A stretch of DNA of 64,000 nt, taken from positions 2,418,001-2,482,000 of the forward strand of contig NZ_CP040899.1 of assembly GCF_006349365.1 (NCBI RefSeq), given 5' to 3'. Positions 50,725 through 59,306 of the stretch are shown piece by piece; positions within the stretch are counted from its first letter, which is position 1, and every line of letters begins with the position of its first letter. The translations under genes and the position numbers were made by a program. The stretch comes from Georgenia wutianyii. GTDB lineage: Bacteria; Actinomycetota; Actinomycetes; Actinomycetales; Actinomycetaceae. The notes under the pieces were generated by a model. The model was not told the origin of the DNA. It saw only the letters and a program-made list of their open reading frames with translations, and made no database searches.

Positions 50725-52259
50725 GACTCCGCCTTCGGACGCACGGCGCGCACCGCCAGCGCGACCGCGAGCGCGGTGAGGGCAAGCTGCAGACCGAGGA
50801 GCACGGAGGTGACGCTACCCGTGAGGACCGCGACGGCGAGCGGGACGGCACCGACGAGGATGACGTCCGGGCCGGTGCTCGCGAGGGTCGCCAGGCCCTT
50901 GGGGTAGGCACCCATCGGGGTGACGATGAGAGGGCCGGAGAAGTCCGGCGGCGGGCGGTAGGCCGAGCGCACGATGCCCCCCGCCCACACCGGGGCCGCG
51001 AGCAGGCCGAGGGCGAGCCAGCCGCCGACGTCGTCGTAGAGCCGGCCGAGGACGGCGAAGACCGGCAGCGACCACAGGAGCATGACGAGGACGGGCACGA
51101 CGAGGCGCCAGCCGCGGACGGCGCGCTGCCCCACGGGCAGGAGCGCGTCGATCGCGGGCACCGCCTGCGCGTCGCGGGCGCCCAGGCCGGTCGCGAGCGC
51201 CGAGATCCACGCCCCGCTGACGACGACGAGCACGATCCCCACGGCGGGCAGCTGGGGCAGCAGCGGGGCGACGAGGGCGAGCGCGGCGCCGCAGACGAGC
51301 TGCACCAGCCGACGCGGGGAGCGGAGCAGGAGGAGCGCGTCGGCGGTGGCGAGGGCCGCTCCCGGTCCGGCGAGGCGGACGAGGCGGGGCGCGAGCCGCA
51401 GCCGCGCCGAGCGACGCCGCCGTGCGCGCCGCGGCGCGATGTCCAGCGCCCGGCCGATGTCCCGGGTGTCGGTGGCGAGCGTCGCGCCGCGCAGCTCGAC
51501 AGCCGCCGCTCCCCGCTCCCGCAGCTCGGTGTCGTGCAGGTGCGGCAGGCTGCGCAGCGCGCGCCACCATGCGAGCACCAGGAGCACCGCCCCCACGCCG
51601 GCCGGCCACCAGCCGGTCGGGACGAGGAGCTGCCCCGGCGGCGCGAGGACGAGGGCGAGGGCGGCGACGGGGGTGAGGGCGAGCAGGCCGTCCCCCGCGA
51701 CCGAGACGGCCCGCTGGCGGCCGGCGGCCTCGACGGGCACGAGCCCGAGCGCGAGGGCGGCCCCGAGCAGGAGCCCGGCGAGGGCGGCAGCCAGGGCGGT
51801 GACCAGGGTGAGCGCGGGGTCGATCGCCAGGGCGAGGAGGAGCCCGGTGATGGCGCCGACCGCCGCGGCCGCCGTCGTCGGCCCGACGAGGGAGGGACGC
51901 AGGAGCGAGCCGCGCTCCCCGGGCAGCGGGAGCCACCAGCCGGCCTGGGCGGCGCCGAGGGAGACGGGGCCGGTGCGGCCGAGCAGCCCGATGCCGAAGC
52001 CGAGCACGGCGAGGGCCGCGAGGAGCGTGAGCCAGCCGGTGTCGAGGTCCGTGCCCGTCTGCGGGCCGGTGCGGGTGAGGCCGTGGTTGCGGGCCAACGC
52101 ACCGACCATCGCGACCGTCACGGCGACGGTGAGGACGATCGTGTAGACGTCGCCGAGCAGCTCGCCCACGCTCTTCTCGGCGCGGGTGCGCACGACGAGC
52201 CGCGTCCAGCGCCGCATCGCACCACCCGAGGGGTAGCCGGCAGCACCGCTCGTCGTCAT
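50721..52259 (-). CDS. DUF6297-like polytopic membrane protein
   Basis: 512 residues with about ten to twelve hydrophobic helices. An N-terminal cytoplasmic stretch (RRWTRLVVRTRAEKSVGELLGDVYTIVLTVAVTVAM), a central basic loop ([24 protein letters not shown]) and the C-terminal PPDFSGPLIVTPMGAYPKGLATLASTGPDVILVGAVPLAVAVL are the pattern of actinobacterial DUF6297 proteins, likely membrane parts of an ABC-type exporter. Homologous loci usually have an ATPase gene next to them; none is here, and upstream lie a repeat array and a pseudogene. ATG start at 52257-52259. Confidence 0.75.
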   Translation of the reverse strand: MTTSGAAGYPSGGAMRRWTRLVVRTRAEKSVGELLGDVYTIVLTVAVTVAMVGALARNHGLTRTGPQTGTDLDTGWLTLLAALAVLGFGIGLLGRTGPVSLGAAQAGWWLPLPGERGSLLRPSLVGPTTAAAAVGAITGLLLALAIDPALTLVTALAAALAGLLLGAALALGLVPVEAAGRQRAVSVAGDGLLALTPVAALALVLAPPGQLLVPTGWWPAGVGAVLLVLAWWRALRSLPHLHDTELRERGAAAVELRGATLATDTRDIGRALDIAPRRARRRRSARLRLAPRLVRLAGPGAALATADALLLLRSPRRLVQLVCGAALALVAPLLPQLPAVGIVLVVVSGAWISALATGLGARDAQAVPAIDALLPVGQRAVRGWRLVVPVLVMLLWSLPVFAVLGRLYDDVGGWLALGLLAAPVWAGGIVRSAYRPPPDFSGPLIVTPMGAYPKGLATLASTGPDVILVGAVPLAVAVLTGSVTSVLLGLQLALTALAVALAVRAVRPKAES

Positions 52260-52386
52260 GCCACCTCCGCGCGCTCGTCCGGCGCCCGTCCGACCATGAC
52301 GGGCGACGTCAGTGAGCGACCCTACCGTCGCCCACCCCACCGACACCGACACCCGACACTCCCCCGCCCCTGCCTTCCACCTCCCC

Positions 52387-52517
52387 GCGACCTCCCTACC
52401 TCCCCGCGACCTCCCCACCTCCCCACGACCTCCCCACCTCCCCGCGACCTCCCTACCTCCCCGCGACCTCCCTACCTCCCCGCGACAGCCGACTTCTGCG
52501 CGACAGCCGACTTCTGG
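52387..52517 (+). repeat. Repeat array E: five 19-bp C-rich units then two 18-bp units
   Basis: Five tandem 19-bp units GCGACCTCCCTACCTCCCC (52387-52481) run directly into two 18-bp units GCGACAGCCGACTTCTGC (52482-52517). The 19-mer looks like the C-rich leader of the other arrays joined to the first bases of the 18-mer and amplified. It fills most of the gap upstream of the DUF6297-like gene. Confidence 0.9.
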
Positions 52518-52589
52518 GCGACTGTCGCCATGTGCGCGGAGCACCCGGATGCCGCGCGAGGACGGGCGCTTCGTCGGGAAGGAGCGGCG

Positions 52590-53000
52590 ATGGTCATCGA
52601 TGCCCCGTCGCACAGGAGCGGCCGTCCGCGGGCGGTGGCCGGTGTCGTCGTGCTCGCCCTGCGGGTCCGTGGGCGTCGTCCTCCTGAGGGCCTCCGCCGT
52701 GCTCGGGGTCCAGGCCGCGTGGTCGAGGTTCGGCGTCTGCCTCGGCGGCGACGCCCCTCCCGTGGCAGGCCTTCCCGGTGGAGACCCGCAGGGGTCGTGC
52801 GTCCTCATGCAGGACCACGCGTACGACTTCCTCGTGCCAGGCCACCCGTGGGCACCGATCGCGGGCGCGACCGCGCGGGAGGGGATGAGCCTCGTCCTCT
52901 CTGGCTCGGGGTGGCCCTCGTGGCGCTGTCCCTCACCGGCCGCCCTGCCGCGACGGGCGGAAGCCGAGCAGCCTGTCGACGCGGCATCTCGAGCCCGGGT
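52590..53000 (+). pseudogene. Frameshifted small membrane protein gene
   Basis: An ATG at 52590 follows a GGAAGGAG site. The protein starts MVIDAPSHRSGRPRAVAGVVVLA, a membrane helix. It then continues only after a frame change near 52660 as GSVGVVLLRASAVLGVQAAWSRFGVCLGGD... and SCVLMQDHAYDFLVPGHPWAPIAGA. A second change near 52900 gives LWLGVALVALSLTGRPAATGG, another helix. The reconstructed product would be about 130 residues with two helices and a two-Cys extracellular loop. Sequencing error is possible but two shifts favour decay. The end coordinate is approximate; no family name is known to me. Confidence 0.55.
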
Positions 53001-53096
53001 GCTGGCCGGACCCCCGGGATCAGGACCAACTCCGCACCGCGGACCGTCGCCACCTCGGCGTAGACCGGAGAGTTCACCGACGCGGGGGCCCATGCA

Positions 53097-54203
53097 CTAC
53101 CGGGACGCGGCCGGCGGAGCGGTCGACTGCCGTACCCGTAGCTCCGGGCTGATGACGACGCGCTGGGTGTAGACCGGCTCCGGCGATCGCACCCGGTTGA
53201 GGAGCAGCTCCACGGCGGCGCGACCGATCGCGGTCTTGGGCGGGTGGACGGCGGTGAGCGGCGGCGTGGCCATCGAGGCCACCTCGTCGTCGTAGGCGAT
53301 GACTGACAGGTCCTCCGGCACCCGGATGCCGCGCTCATCGCACCGGCCGAGGAGCGCGATCGCCTCGGCATCGGAGTGGACAAGGAGCGCCGTCGTCCGG
53401 CTCGCCAGAGTGGCGTCGAGGACGGAGTCGAGCCTCTCCGGCCAGGTCGGGGAGCCGTAGTCCTCGGTGTCGACGTCCGGGACGCCGGCGGGGTCAAGCC
53501 CCAGCTCAACACAGGCGGAGCGCCACCCTGCGCGCACCGCGGGCGTCGTGGGGCTCTTCGCCACCGTGACGAGACCGATGCGCTGGTGCCCGAGCCGGAC
53601 GAGGAGCCTCAGCGCCATCGCGGCGCCCAGCTCGTGGTTCGAGGTCACCGAGTCCATCGGCTCGCCGTACGCCCCTCGCACGGCGGTGCGCTCGGCGAGG
53701 ACGATCGGGACGGTGAGCTCCTGCATCCACCGGACAAGCTCCTCGCCCTCCGCACCGGAGGTCATCGGCGCGATGACGAGCCCGGCGACGCCCACGCCGT
53801 CGACCAGCCGCGCGAGGTTCCGCCGGTCGACCCGCGCGTCGTAGGTCGAGCCCCGCAGCACCAGCCGCGCGCCCCGCGCCTGCGCCGTCTCGCGGGCGCC
53901 CCGGACGACGTCGGGCCAGTAGTACTTCATCGACGGCACGACGATGCCGATGCTCGGCGCCTCGGCGCGGGCGCTCTCGTCGGCTCCTTTCGCACGGGCC
54001 CTCTCCACCGCGACGGCACCGCCCCGCACCCTGCGGACCTGGCCCTGGTCCGCGAGGTGGGCGATGTCCCGCCGCACCGTCACGGGGGCGACCTCGAGCG
54101 CTGCGGCGAGGTCGGCGACGCGCTGGATGTCCCCCCGATCAAGCAGCCGGAGAAGCCTTTCGCGGCGCTGCGCGGGTAGGGCTGGCGGGAGGTCGGTGCC
54201 CAT
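53097..54203 (-). CDS. DeoR-type HTH / LacI-type sensor hybrid transcription regulator
   Basis: 368 residues. The N-terminus is a DeoR winged helix (RRERLLRLLDRGDIQRVADLAAALEVAPVTVRRDIAHLADQGQVRRVRGGAVAV); the rest (about 85-360) is a LacI/GalR-type periplasmic-binding domain (IGIVVPSMKYYWPDVVRGARETAQARGARLVLRGS, LAERTAVRG, VTSNHELGAAMALRLLVRLGHQRIGLV, PEDLSVIAYDDEVASMATPPLTAVHPPKTAIGRAAVELLLNRV). It probably represses the divergent sugar operon until a sugar or oligosaccharide binds. ATG start at 54201-54203, divergent from 54565. Confidence 0.9.
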   Translation of the reverse strand: MGTDLPPALPAQRRERLLRLLDRGDIQRVADLAAALEVAPVTVRRDIAHLADQGQVRRVRGGAVAVERARAKGADESARAEAPSIGIVVPSMKYYWPDVVRGARETAQARGARLVLRGSTYDARVDRRNLARLVDGVGVAGLVIAPMTSGAEGEELVRWMQELTVPIVLAERTAVRGAYGEPMDSVTSNHELGAAMALRLLVRLGHQRIGLVTVAKSPTTPAVRAGWRSACVELGLDPAGVPDVDTEDYGSPTWPERLDSVLDATLASRTTALLVHSDAEAIALLGRCDERGIRVPEDLSVIAYDDEVASMATPPLTAVHPPKTAIGRAAVELLLNRVRSPEPVYTQRVVISPELRVRQSTAPPAASR

Positions 54204-54422
54204 CAGCCTGCGATTCCGGGGCGTCCCGGCACGTCGAGGGGTCGAGGCTCTCGTTCTCGCATTCCACAGGCCCTCCTGAGAGCCGCGCCTCGCGGGCCCT
54301 CCGTCGCACTCGATCGGTGAGCGATGTCGGTGTCGCAGCATCCTGCCAGGCGATGACAGGGCGGTGAGGGCCGGTCCGTAACCACATCCACCCTGGACAT
54401 CATACGGATCATTTCAGTCACT

Positions 54423-54480
54423 AACTGATCAGAACTGATCCAATTTGACCTTGACAGGTCCAACTTTGATCTGGTTGTCT
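54423..54480. promoter_or_regulatory. Operator-like direct repeats and TTGACA promoter element of the sugar operon
   Basis: This is the only clearly AT-rich patch in the window. AACTGATC occurs twice with 10-bp spacing (54423-54430 and 54433-54440), making a CTGATCAG palindrome. Then CCAATTTGACC and TCCAACTTTGATC repeat about 21 bp apart, overlapping a TTGACA (54451-54456) -35-like element. Positioned between the regulator and the sugar genes, these are good candidates for DeoR-type operator half-sites. Confidence 0.5.
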
Positions 54481-54564
54481 CACCGGGTACATCTGACGGG
54501 GGCATCGCCGCCTCCAGACAAGAGGCCGGGGGATCTTGTGCACACACGACGGAGGCCGCAAGCC

Positions 54565-55557
54565 ATGCTGGTCATGGATGCCAGGGCCTTCGGAATGCAG
54601 TTCGGTCCCGCCGAGCTGGCCCGCCTCGACGACCTCGTCGCAACCGGGGGGCTCCGCTACGTCGACGACCTCGACAGCGCCGCCTCCCGGCGACGTCTGC
54701 GCGAGGTGGAGGTCCTCATCACTTCGTGGGGAGCACCCCCGCTGACGGAGCAGAGGCTCGCCGACGCCCCCCACCTGCGGGCCGTCTTCCACAGTGCCGG
54801 GAGCGTCCGCCACCTCGTCTCCGAGGAGCTGTGGCGCCGGGAGATCCTCGTGACGACCGCGGCGGCCGCGAACGCCGTGGCCGTCGCCGAGTTCACCCTC
54901 GCGGCGATCATCTTCGCCGGCAAGAAGGCCCCGTTCCTCGCCGCCGACGCCCGGTCACACCGCGACTCCTGGGACTACGTCGTTGCGCGCGGCTCCCTCA
55001 CCAACCGCGGCCGGGTCGTGGGGATCGTCGGGTTCTCCCGGGTCGGCCGTCAGGTCGTCGAGCGGCTGCGCGCGCTCGAGGTGGCCGACATCCTCGTGTA
55101 CGACCCCGTCGTGCCGGCCGCCGAGATCCAGGCCGCCGGCGGGACACCGGTGGCGCTCGCCGCACTGCTCCCGGCGGCGGACATCGTCTCGCTCCACGCA
55201 CCGGCGCTCGCCGCGTCGCGGCGGATGATCGGCGCGGCCGAGCTCGCCCTCCTGCAGACCGGGGCCACCCTCATCAACACCGCCCGGGGTCAGCTCGTCG
55301 ACACCGCCGCCCTTGAGCAGGAGTGTGCGAGCGGCCGCATCAACGCGATGCTCGACGTCACCGACCCCGAGCCGCTGCCCGCAGAGTCAGTCCTCTACGA
55401 CCTGCCCAACGTCATGATCACGCCACACATCGCCGGTTCGCTCGGCTCCGAGACCCAGCGAATGGTCACGTCCGTGCTCGGCGAGGTGGAGCGCTACGTC
55501 GACGGACTGCCTCCGCTGGACCCGGTCGAGCGCGGCACCCTCGGGGTCAGCGCGTGA
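54565..55557 (+). CDS. D-2-hydroxyacid dehydrogenase
   Basis: 330 residues, NAD-dependent D-isomer fold. The nucleotide motif is VVGIVGFSRVGRQVVERLRALEVADILVYDP; catalytic segments are INTARGQLVDTAALEQ (Arg), DVTDPEPLPAESVLYDLPNVMITPHIAG (Glu, His). The substrate is not predictable; members of sugar operons often reduce or oxidise 2-keto or 2-hydroxy sugar acids. The ATG at 54565, with GGAGG 10 nt upstream, is preferred; an in-frame GTG at 54538 is possible. First gene of the sugar operon, overlapping the DUF2264 gene by GTGA. Confidence 0.88.
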   Translation: MLVMDARAFGMQFGPAELARLDDLVATGGLRYVDDLDSAASRRRLREVEVLITSWGAPPLTEQRLADAPHLRAVFHSAGSVRHLVSEELWRREILVTTAAAANAVAVAEFTLAAIIFAGKKAPFLAADARSHRDSWDYVVARGSLTNRGRVVGIVGFSRVGRQVVERLRALEVADILVYDPVVPAAEIQAAGGTPVALAALLPAADIVSLHAPALAASRRMIGAAELALLQTGATLINTARGQLVDTAALEQECASGRINAMLDVTDPEPLPAESVLYDLPNVMITPHIAGSLGSETQRMVTSVLGEVERYVDGLPPLDPVERGTLGVSA

Positions 55558-57569
55558 GCGCCGCAACCCTGGCCCCCCTGACGGGCTGGGACCGGACCCG
55601 GTGGGCGGACCTCGCCGACCGCATGCTCGTCGCCGTCCGCGACCACGCCTCTTCCGACCACGCGAGCATCGTCCCGCCCGGGCCCACGGGAGCCTTCGGA
55701 GCCGACGTCGCGGGACTCGAGGGGTTCGCCCGCACCTTCCTCCTCGCGGGCTTCCGGCTCGCGGGCGAGAACGGCGCGGATCGGCTCGGCCTCGCCCAGT
55801 GGTACGCGGACGGGCTCGCCGCCGGCACCGACCCGGCGAACCCGGGCCGGTGGATCCGGCCGGCGGAATCGGGCCAGGCGAAGGTGGAGGCGGCGTCCGT
55901 CGCGCTCATTCTCGACATGACCCGTCCCTGGATCTGGGACCGGCTCGACCCGACCGTGCAGCAGCAGGTGGTCGACTACCTCGCCGTCGTCGTGGGTGAC
56001 GAGGGTTACCCGCACAACAACTGGCGGTGGTTCCGCATCGTCGTCCAGACCTTCCTGCGCTCGGTCGGCGGGCAGTGGTCCCGTGAGGACATCGAGACCG
56101 ACCTCTCGCTGCTCGACTCCTTCGCGCGCGCTGACGGCTGGATCTCCGACGGACCTCTGCGCGCCTACGACCACTACGCCGGGTGGGCGCTGCACCTGTA
56201 CCCCGCCCTGTGGGCGCGCATGGCCGGGGCTCAGGACCTGGCCGCCGGCCGTGCCGAGCGGGACCGGGCCGCCCTCGACCGCTACCTCCTCGACGCCGTT
56301 CGCCTCGTCGGCGCCGACGGCGCGCCCCTCCTCCAGGGTCGGAGCCTGGTTTACCGGTTCGCCGCGGCCGCGCCGTTCTGGGCGGGCGCCCTCAGCCGCG
56401 TCCCGTCGCTGAGCCCGGGCCTGCTGCGACGGGCGGCCTCCGGCGTCGTCGGGTACTTCGCCCCCCACGTGGAGCGCTGCGGGGCGCTGCTCAGCATCGG
56501 CTGGCACGGCCCGTGGCCGGCGGTGGCCCAGCACTACTCCGGTCCGTCCTCGCCGTACTGGGCGGCGAAGGGCATGCTCGGGCTCGCCCTGCCGGCCTCC
56601 CACCCCGTGTGGACGAGCACCGAGGAGCCGCTGCCCCAGGAAGGGGCAGACCAGGTCTTCGCCGTGAGCGCTCCGGGCTGGCTCGTGAGCGCGACGCGCT
56701 CGGACGGCATCGTGCGTGTGGTCAACCACGGCACGGACTACGCCCGCGCCGGTGACCGTGGAGGCGACGCCCCGACGTACGCCCAGCTCGGCTACTCCAC
56801 CGCCACCTCGCCCCGGCTGACGGACGCCGGGCGCATCGACCCGCTCGAGCAGTCCGTGGCGCTGGTCGACGCATCGGGGCGAGCGACGCACCGCACCGGC
56901 TTCACGACCGTCGGCGTCGGCCTCGTCGGGGACGGCGCGACCGCGGCCGTCGGCAGCTCCGTGGCCCGCGCTCACTGGCTCACCGCGGACCCCGACCACC
57001 TCGACTACGGTCCCGGCCCTTCCGGCGAAGCCACCGACGTGGCGCTCCTCCGTACGCTGTCGGTGCTGCGGGGAGCCTGGGAGGTCCGGCTCGTCCGGGT
57101 CGAGACGCTCCCCGACGGACCCCCACCCCCCGCCGGGCTCACGCTCCGGGTGGGCGGCTGGGCCGTCTCCGGGGAGGGCCCCGGCCAGGACCGGAGCCGG
57201 CCGGCCGACGTCGCCGCCGCCGCAGGTGTCGCGGGCCTGCGCTCGGTCGTCGTCGGCGCGGGCGGGTTCACCGCCGCGGGCGTGCGCCGCGAGCACGATG
57301 TCTCTCCCTTGGGCGCCACCACGCTCACGCCGTGGGTCAGCGCGGCCGCCGTGCTCGACCGGTGGCACGTCGCGGTCATCGGCCTCGACCGTGCCACCGG
57401 CGACGACAGCGCCCCGACCACCGCCACGCTCCCCCACGTCACGCTCTCGGGCGCGGACCACGTCGTCGTCAGGTGGCCGGACGGCACGGCAAGTACCGTC
57501 CCCCTGGCCCCGGCGGCTACGGCCGCCGCGAACCTCGCCCTTCAGGACGCCCCGATGTCCACCGGCTGA
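55554..57569 (+). CDS. DUF2264 domain protein, probable carbohydrate-active enzyme
   Basis: 671 residues without a signal peptide. The N-terminal half (about 1-390) is DUF2264: GFARTFLLAGFRLAG, PHNNWRWFRIVVQTFLRSVGG (about 152-172), DSFARADGWISDGPLRAYDHYAGWALHLYPALWARM, and QGRSLVYRFAAAAPFWAGALSR. This is an all-helical barrel related to glycan-processing enzymes. The C-terminal half is beta-rich with many Gly/Val/Thr strands, as in two-domain lyases or hydrolases of this type. It probably acts in the cytoplasm on an imported oligosaccharide. GTG start overlaps the dehydrogenase stop. Confidence 0.82.
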   Translation: MSAATLAPLTGWDRTRWADLADRMLVAVRDHASSDHASIVPPGPTGAFGADVAGLEGFARTFLLAGFRLAGENGADRLGLAQWYADGLAAGTDPANPGRWIRPAESGQAKVEAASVALILDMTRPWIWDRLDPTVQQQVVDYLAVVVGDEGYPHNNWRWFRIVVQTFLRSVGGQWSREDIETDLSLLDSFARADGWISDGPLRAYDHYAGWALHLYPALWARMAGAQDLAAGRAERDRAALDRYLLDAVRLVGADGAPLLQGRSLVYRFAAAAPFWAGALSRVPSLSPGLLRRAASGVVGYFAPHVERCGALLSIGWHGPWPAVAQHYSGPSSPYWAAKGMLGLALPASHPVWTSTEEPLPQEGADQVFAVSAPGWLVSATRSDGIVRVVNHGTDYARAGDRGGDAPTYAQLGYSTATSPRLTDAGRIDPLEQSVALVDASGRATHRTGFTTVGVGLVGDGATAAVGSSVARAHWLTADPDHLDYGPGPSGEATDVALLRTLSVLRGAWEVRLVRVETLPDGPPPPAGLTLRVGGWAVSGEGPGQDRSRPADVAAAAGVAGLRSVVVGAGGFTAAGVRREHDVSPLGATTLTPWVSAAAVLDRWHVAVIGLDRATGDDSAPTTATLPHVTLSGADHVVVRWPDGTASTVPLAPAATAAANLALQDAPMSTG

Positions 57570-57573
57570 CCCA

Positions 57574-57594
57574 CACCCGCGCACCGCGCGGGTG
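57574..57594 (+). terminator. Hairpin after the DUF2264 gene
   Basis: Perfect 9-bp stem CACCCGCGC/GCGCGGGTG with an ACC loop, 5 nt after the stop and 84 nt before the binding-protein gene. No T-tract. It may protect or attenuate the upstream transcript so that the binding protein is made at a different level. Confidence 0.4.
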
Positions 57595-57677
57595 GATCCC
57601 CGTCCCCACCAACGGCCACACCACCGGCCGATCTCCCACCGACCGGCAGCCCATCACAAGGAAGTGAGATCCACCTG

Positions 57678-59306
57678 ATGACCATCTCCCGCACCACCAT
57701 GCGGCGTCGTGCCGTCGGCAGCGCAGCTGCGTTCACCGCCGCCACCATCGTCCTGGCCGCCTGCTCCAGCGGTGGCGGTACCTCCGGCGGCACCGAGAGC
57801 CTCGAGGACGCCGAGATGCCCAACTACGTCCCCGTCGAGTACGTCGAGCCCGACTTCCCGAGCGTCAACGGCTCGACCGCGGGCTACACCCAGGTCCCCG
57901 CCGAGCTTGTCGACAGCGTCACCGAGACGCCCGGTACCGGCGAGACCTTCACGCTGCTCACCCCCATCTGGCAGGCCATCCCGCCCGTCGAGGGCAACGC
58001 GTACTTCGAGGCGATCAACGAGCGCCTCGGCTCGACGCTCGAGTACCAGATGGTCGCGGGCAACGACTACAACGAGCGCCTCGCCACGATCCTCGCCTCC
58101 CCCGACGACGTCCCGGACTGGGTCTCGGTCTTCGGCTGGAACCCGCCGCCGCGCTTCGACCAGGCGGTCGAGGGTGTCTTCCAGGACCTCACCGACTACA
58201 TCGCCGGGGATGCCATCGAGGCGTACCCGAACCTCGCGAACCTGCCCACCGAGGCTTGGCAGTTCGGCGTGTTCAACGGTCGCACCTACGGCGTGCCCGT
58301 GCCGGGCGAGCTGGTGACCGACGCGGTCTTCTACCGCGCGGACATCTTCGCCGAGCTCGGCGTCGAGCCGCCCCAGACCTCCGAGGAGTTCCTCGAGGTC
58401 GCCCGCGCCGTCACCGACCCGTCAGAGCAGCGCTGGGCGATCAACGACCCGTGGGTGGCCGCCACCCTCATGTTCGGCGTCCCGCCGAAGTGGCAGATCG
58501 GTGAGGACGGTGAGCTGATCCACCGCTACGAGACCGAGGAGTACCGGGCGGCGCTCGAGTTCGTCACCCAGCTCTACTCCGAGGGCCTCGTCCACCCCGA
58601 CGCCGTCGCGGACAACTCCGCCGACGCCAAGCAGCGGTTCGAGTCGGGCAACGTCGTCATGCACTACGACGGCATCGGGGGCTGGGCCGAGATGTCCGGG
58701 CGGATCTCCGCCGCCTTCGGTGACGACGAGGTGCGGATGCTGCCCCTGTCGGACCTCAGCGCCGAGGGCAGCGAGCCGCTCCGTTACCCCGGCAACCCCG
58801 CCAACTTCTTCAGCTTCTTCAAGAAGTCCGACGACCCGGAGCGGATCGAGGAGCTGCTGCGGATCGCCAACTTCTTCGCCGCGCCGTTCGGCACGACCGA
58901 GTACGACCTCGTCCAGAACGGCGTCGAGGGCGTCCACTACACGGTCGACGAGAGCGGTGCGCCGCAGGCCACCGAGCAGGCGGGCACCGAGATCGCCAGG
59001 GTGACCACGCACGCCGTGGCTCCCCCGGTCGCCAACACCCGCCTCGACGATCCCACGTACGTGGAGAACTACACGACGTGGATGGCCGCCGAGGCCGAGA
59101 ACCTCGTCGAGACGCCGTTCTACGCCCAGCAGATCGTCGAGCCCGCACAGTTCGCCTCGCTCGGTCAGCCCTTCGCCGACCTGGAGAAGGACATCGCGCG
59201 AGGTCGCCAGGACATCACCGCCCTCGACACGGCGCTCGAGAACTGGCGGACGTCCGGCGGTGACGAGCTGCGGGCCTTCTACCAGGACATCCTGGACAAC
59301 CAGTGA
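57678..59306 (+). CDS. Sugar ABC transporter substrate-binding lipoprotein (family 1)
   Basis: 542 residues. The lipoprotein signal ends VLAACSSGG with lipid Cys 29. The mature protein has TFTLLTPIWQAIPPVEGNAYFEAINERLGSTLEYQMVAGNDYNERLATILASPDDVPDWVSV, the large LipO/YtcQ-type binding proteins found with LplB/YtcP permeases, which import complex oligosaccharides such as rhamnogalacturonan fragments in Bacillus. The ligand here is unknown. It is followed by both permeases with 4-nt overlaps and no ATPase gene, so a shared MsmX-like ATPase elsewhere is expected. Confidence 0.93.
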   Translation: MTISRTTMRRRAVGSAAAFTAATIVLAACSSGGGTSGGTESLEDAEMPNYVPVEYVEPDFPSVNGSTAGYTQVPAELVDSVTETPGTGETFTLLTPIWQAIPPVEGNAYFEAINERLGSTLEYQMVAGNDYNERLATILASPDDVPDWVSVFGWNPPPRFDQAVEGVFQDLTDYIAGDAIEAYPNLANLPTEAWQFGVFNGRTYGVPVPGELVTDAVFYRADIFAELGVEPPQTSEEFLEVARAVTDPSEQRWAINDPWVAATLMFGVPPKWQIGEDGELIHRYETEEYRAALEFVTQLYSEGLVHPDAVADNSADAKQRFESGNVVMHYDGIGGWAEMSGRISAAFGDDEVRMLPLSDLSAEGSEPLRYPGNPANFFSFFKKSDDPERIEELLRIANFFAAPFGTTEYDLVQNGVEGVHYTVDESGAPQATEQAGTEIARVTTHAVAPPVANTRLDDPTYVENYTTWMAAEAENLVETPFYAQQIVEPAQFASLGQPFADLEKDIARGRQDITALDTALENWRTSGGDELRAFYQDILDNQ

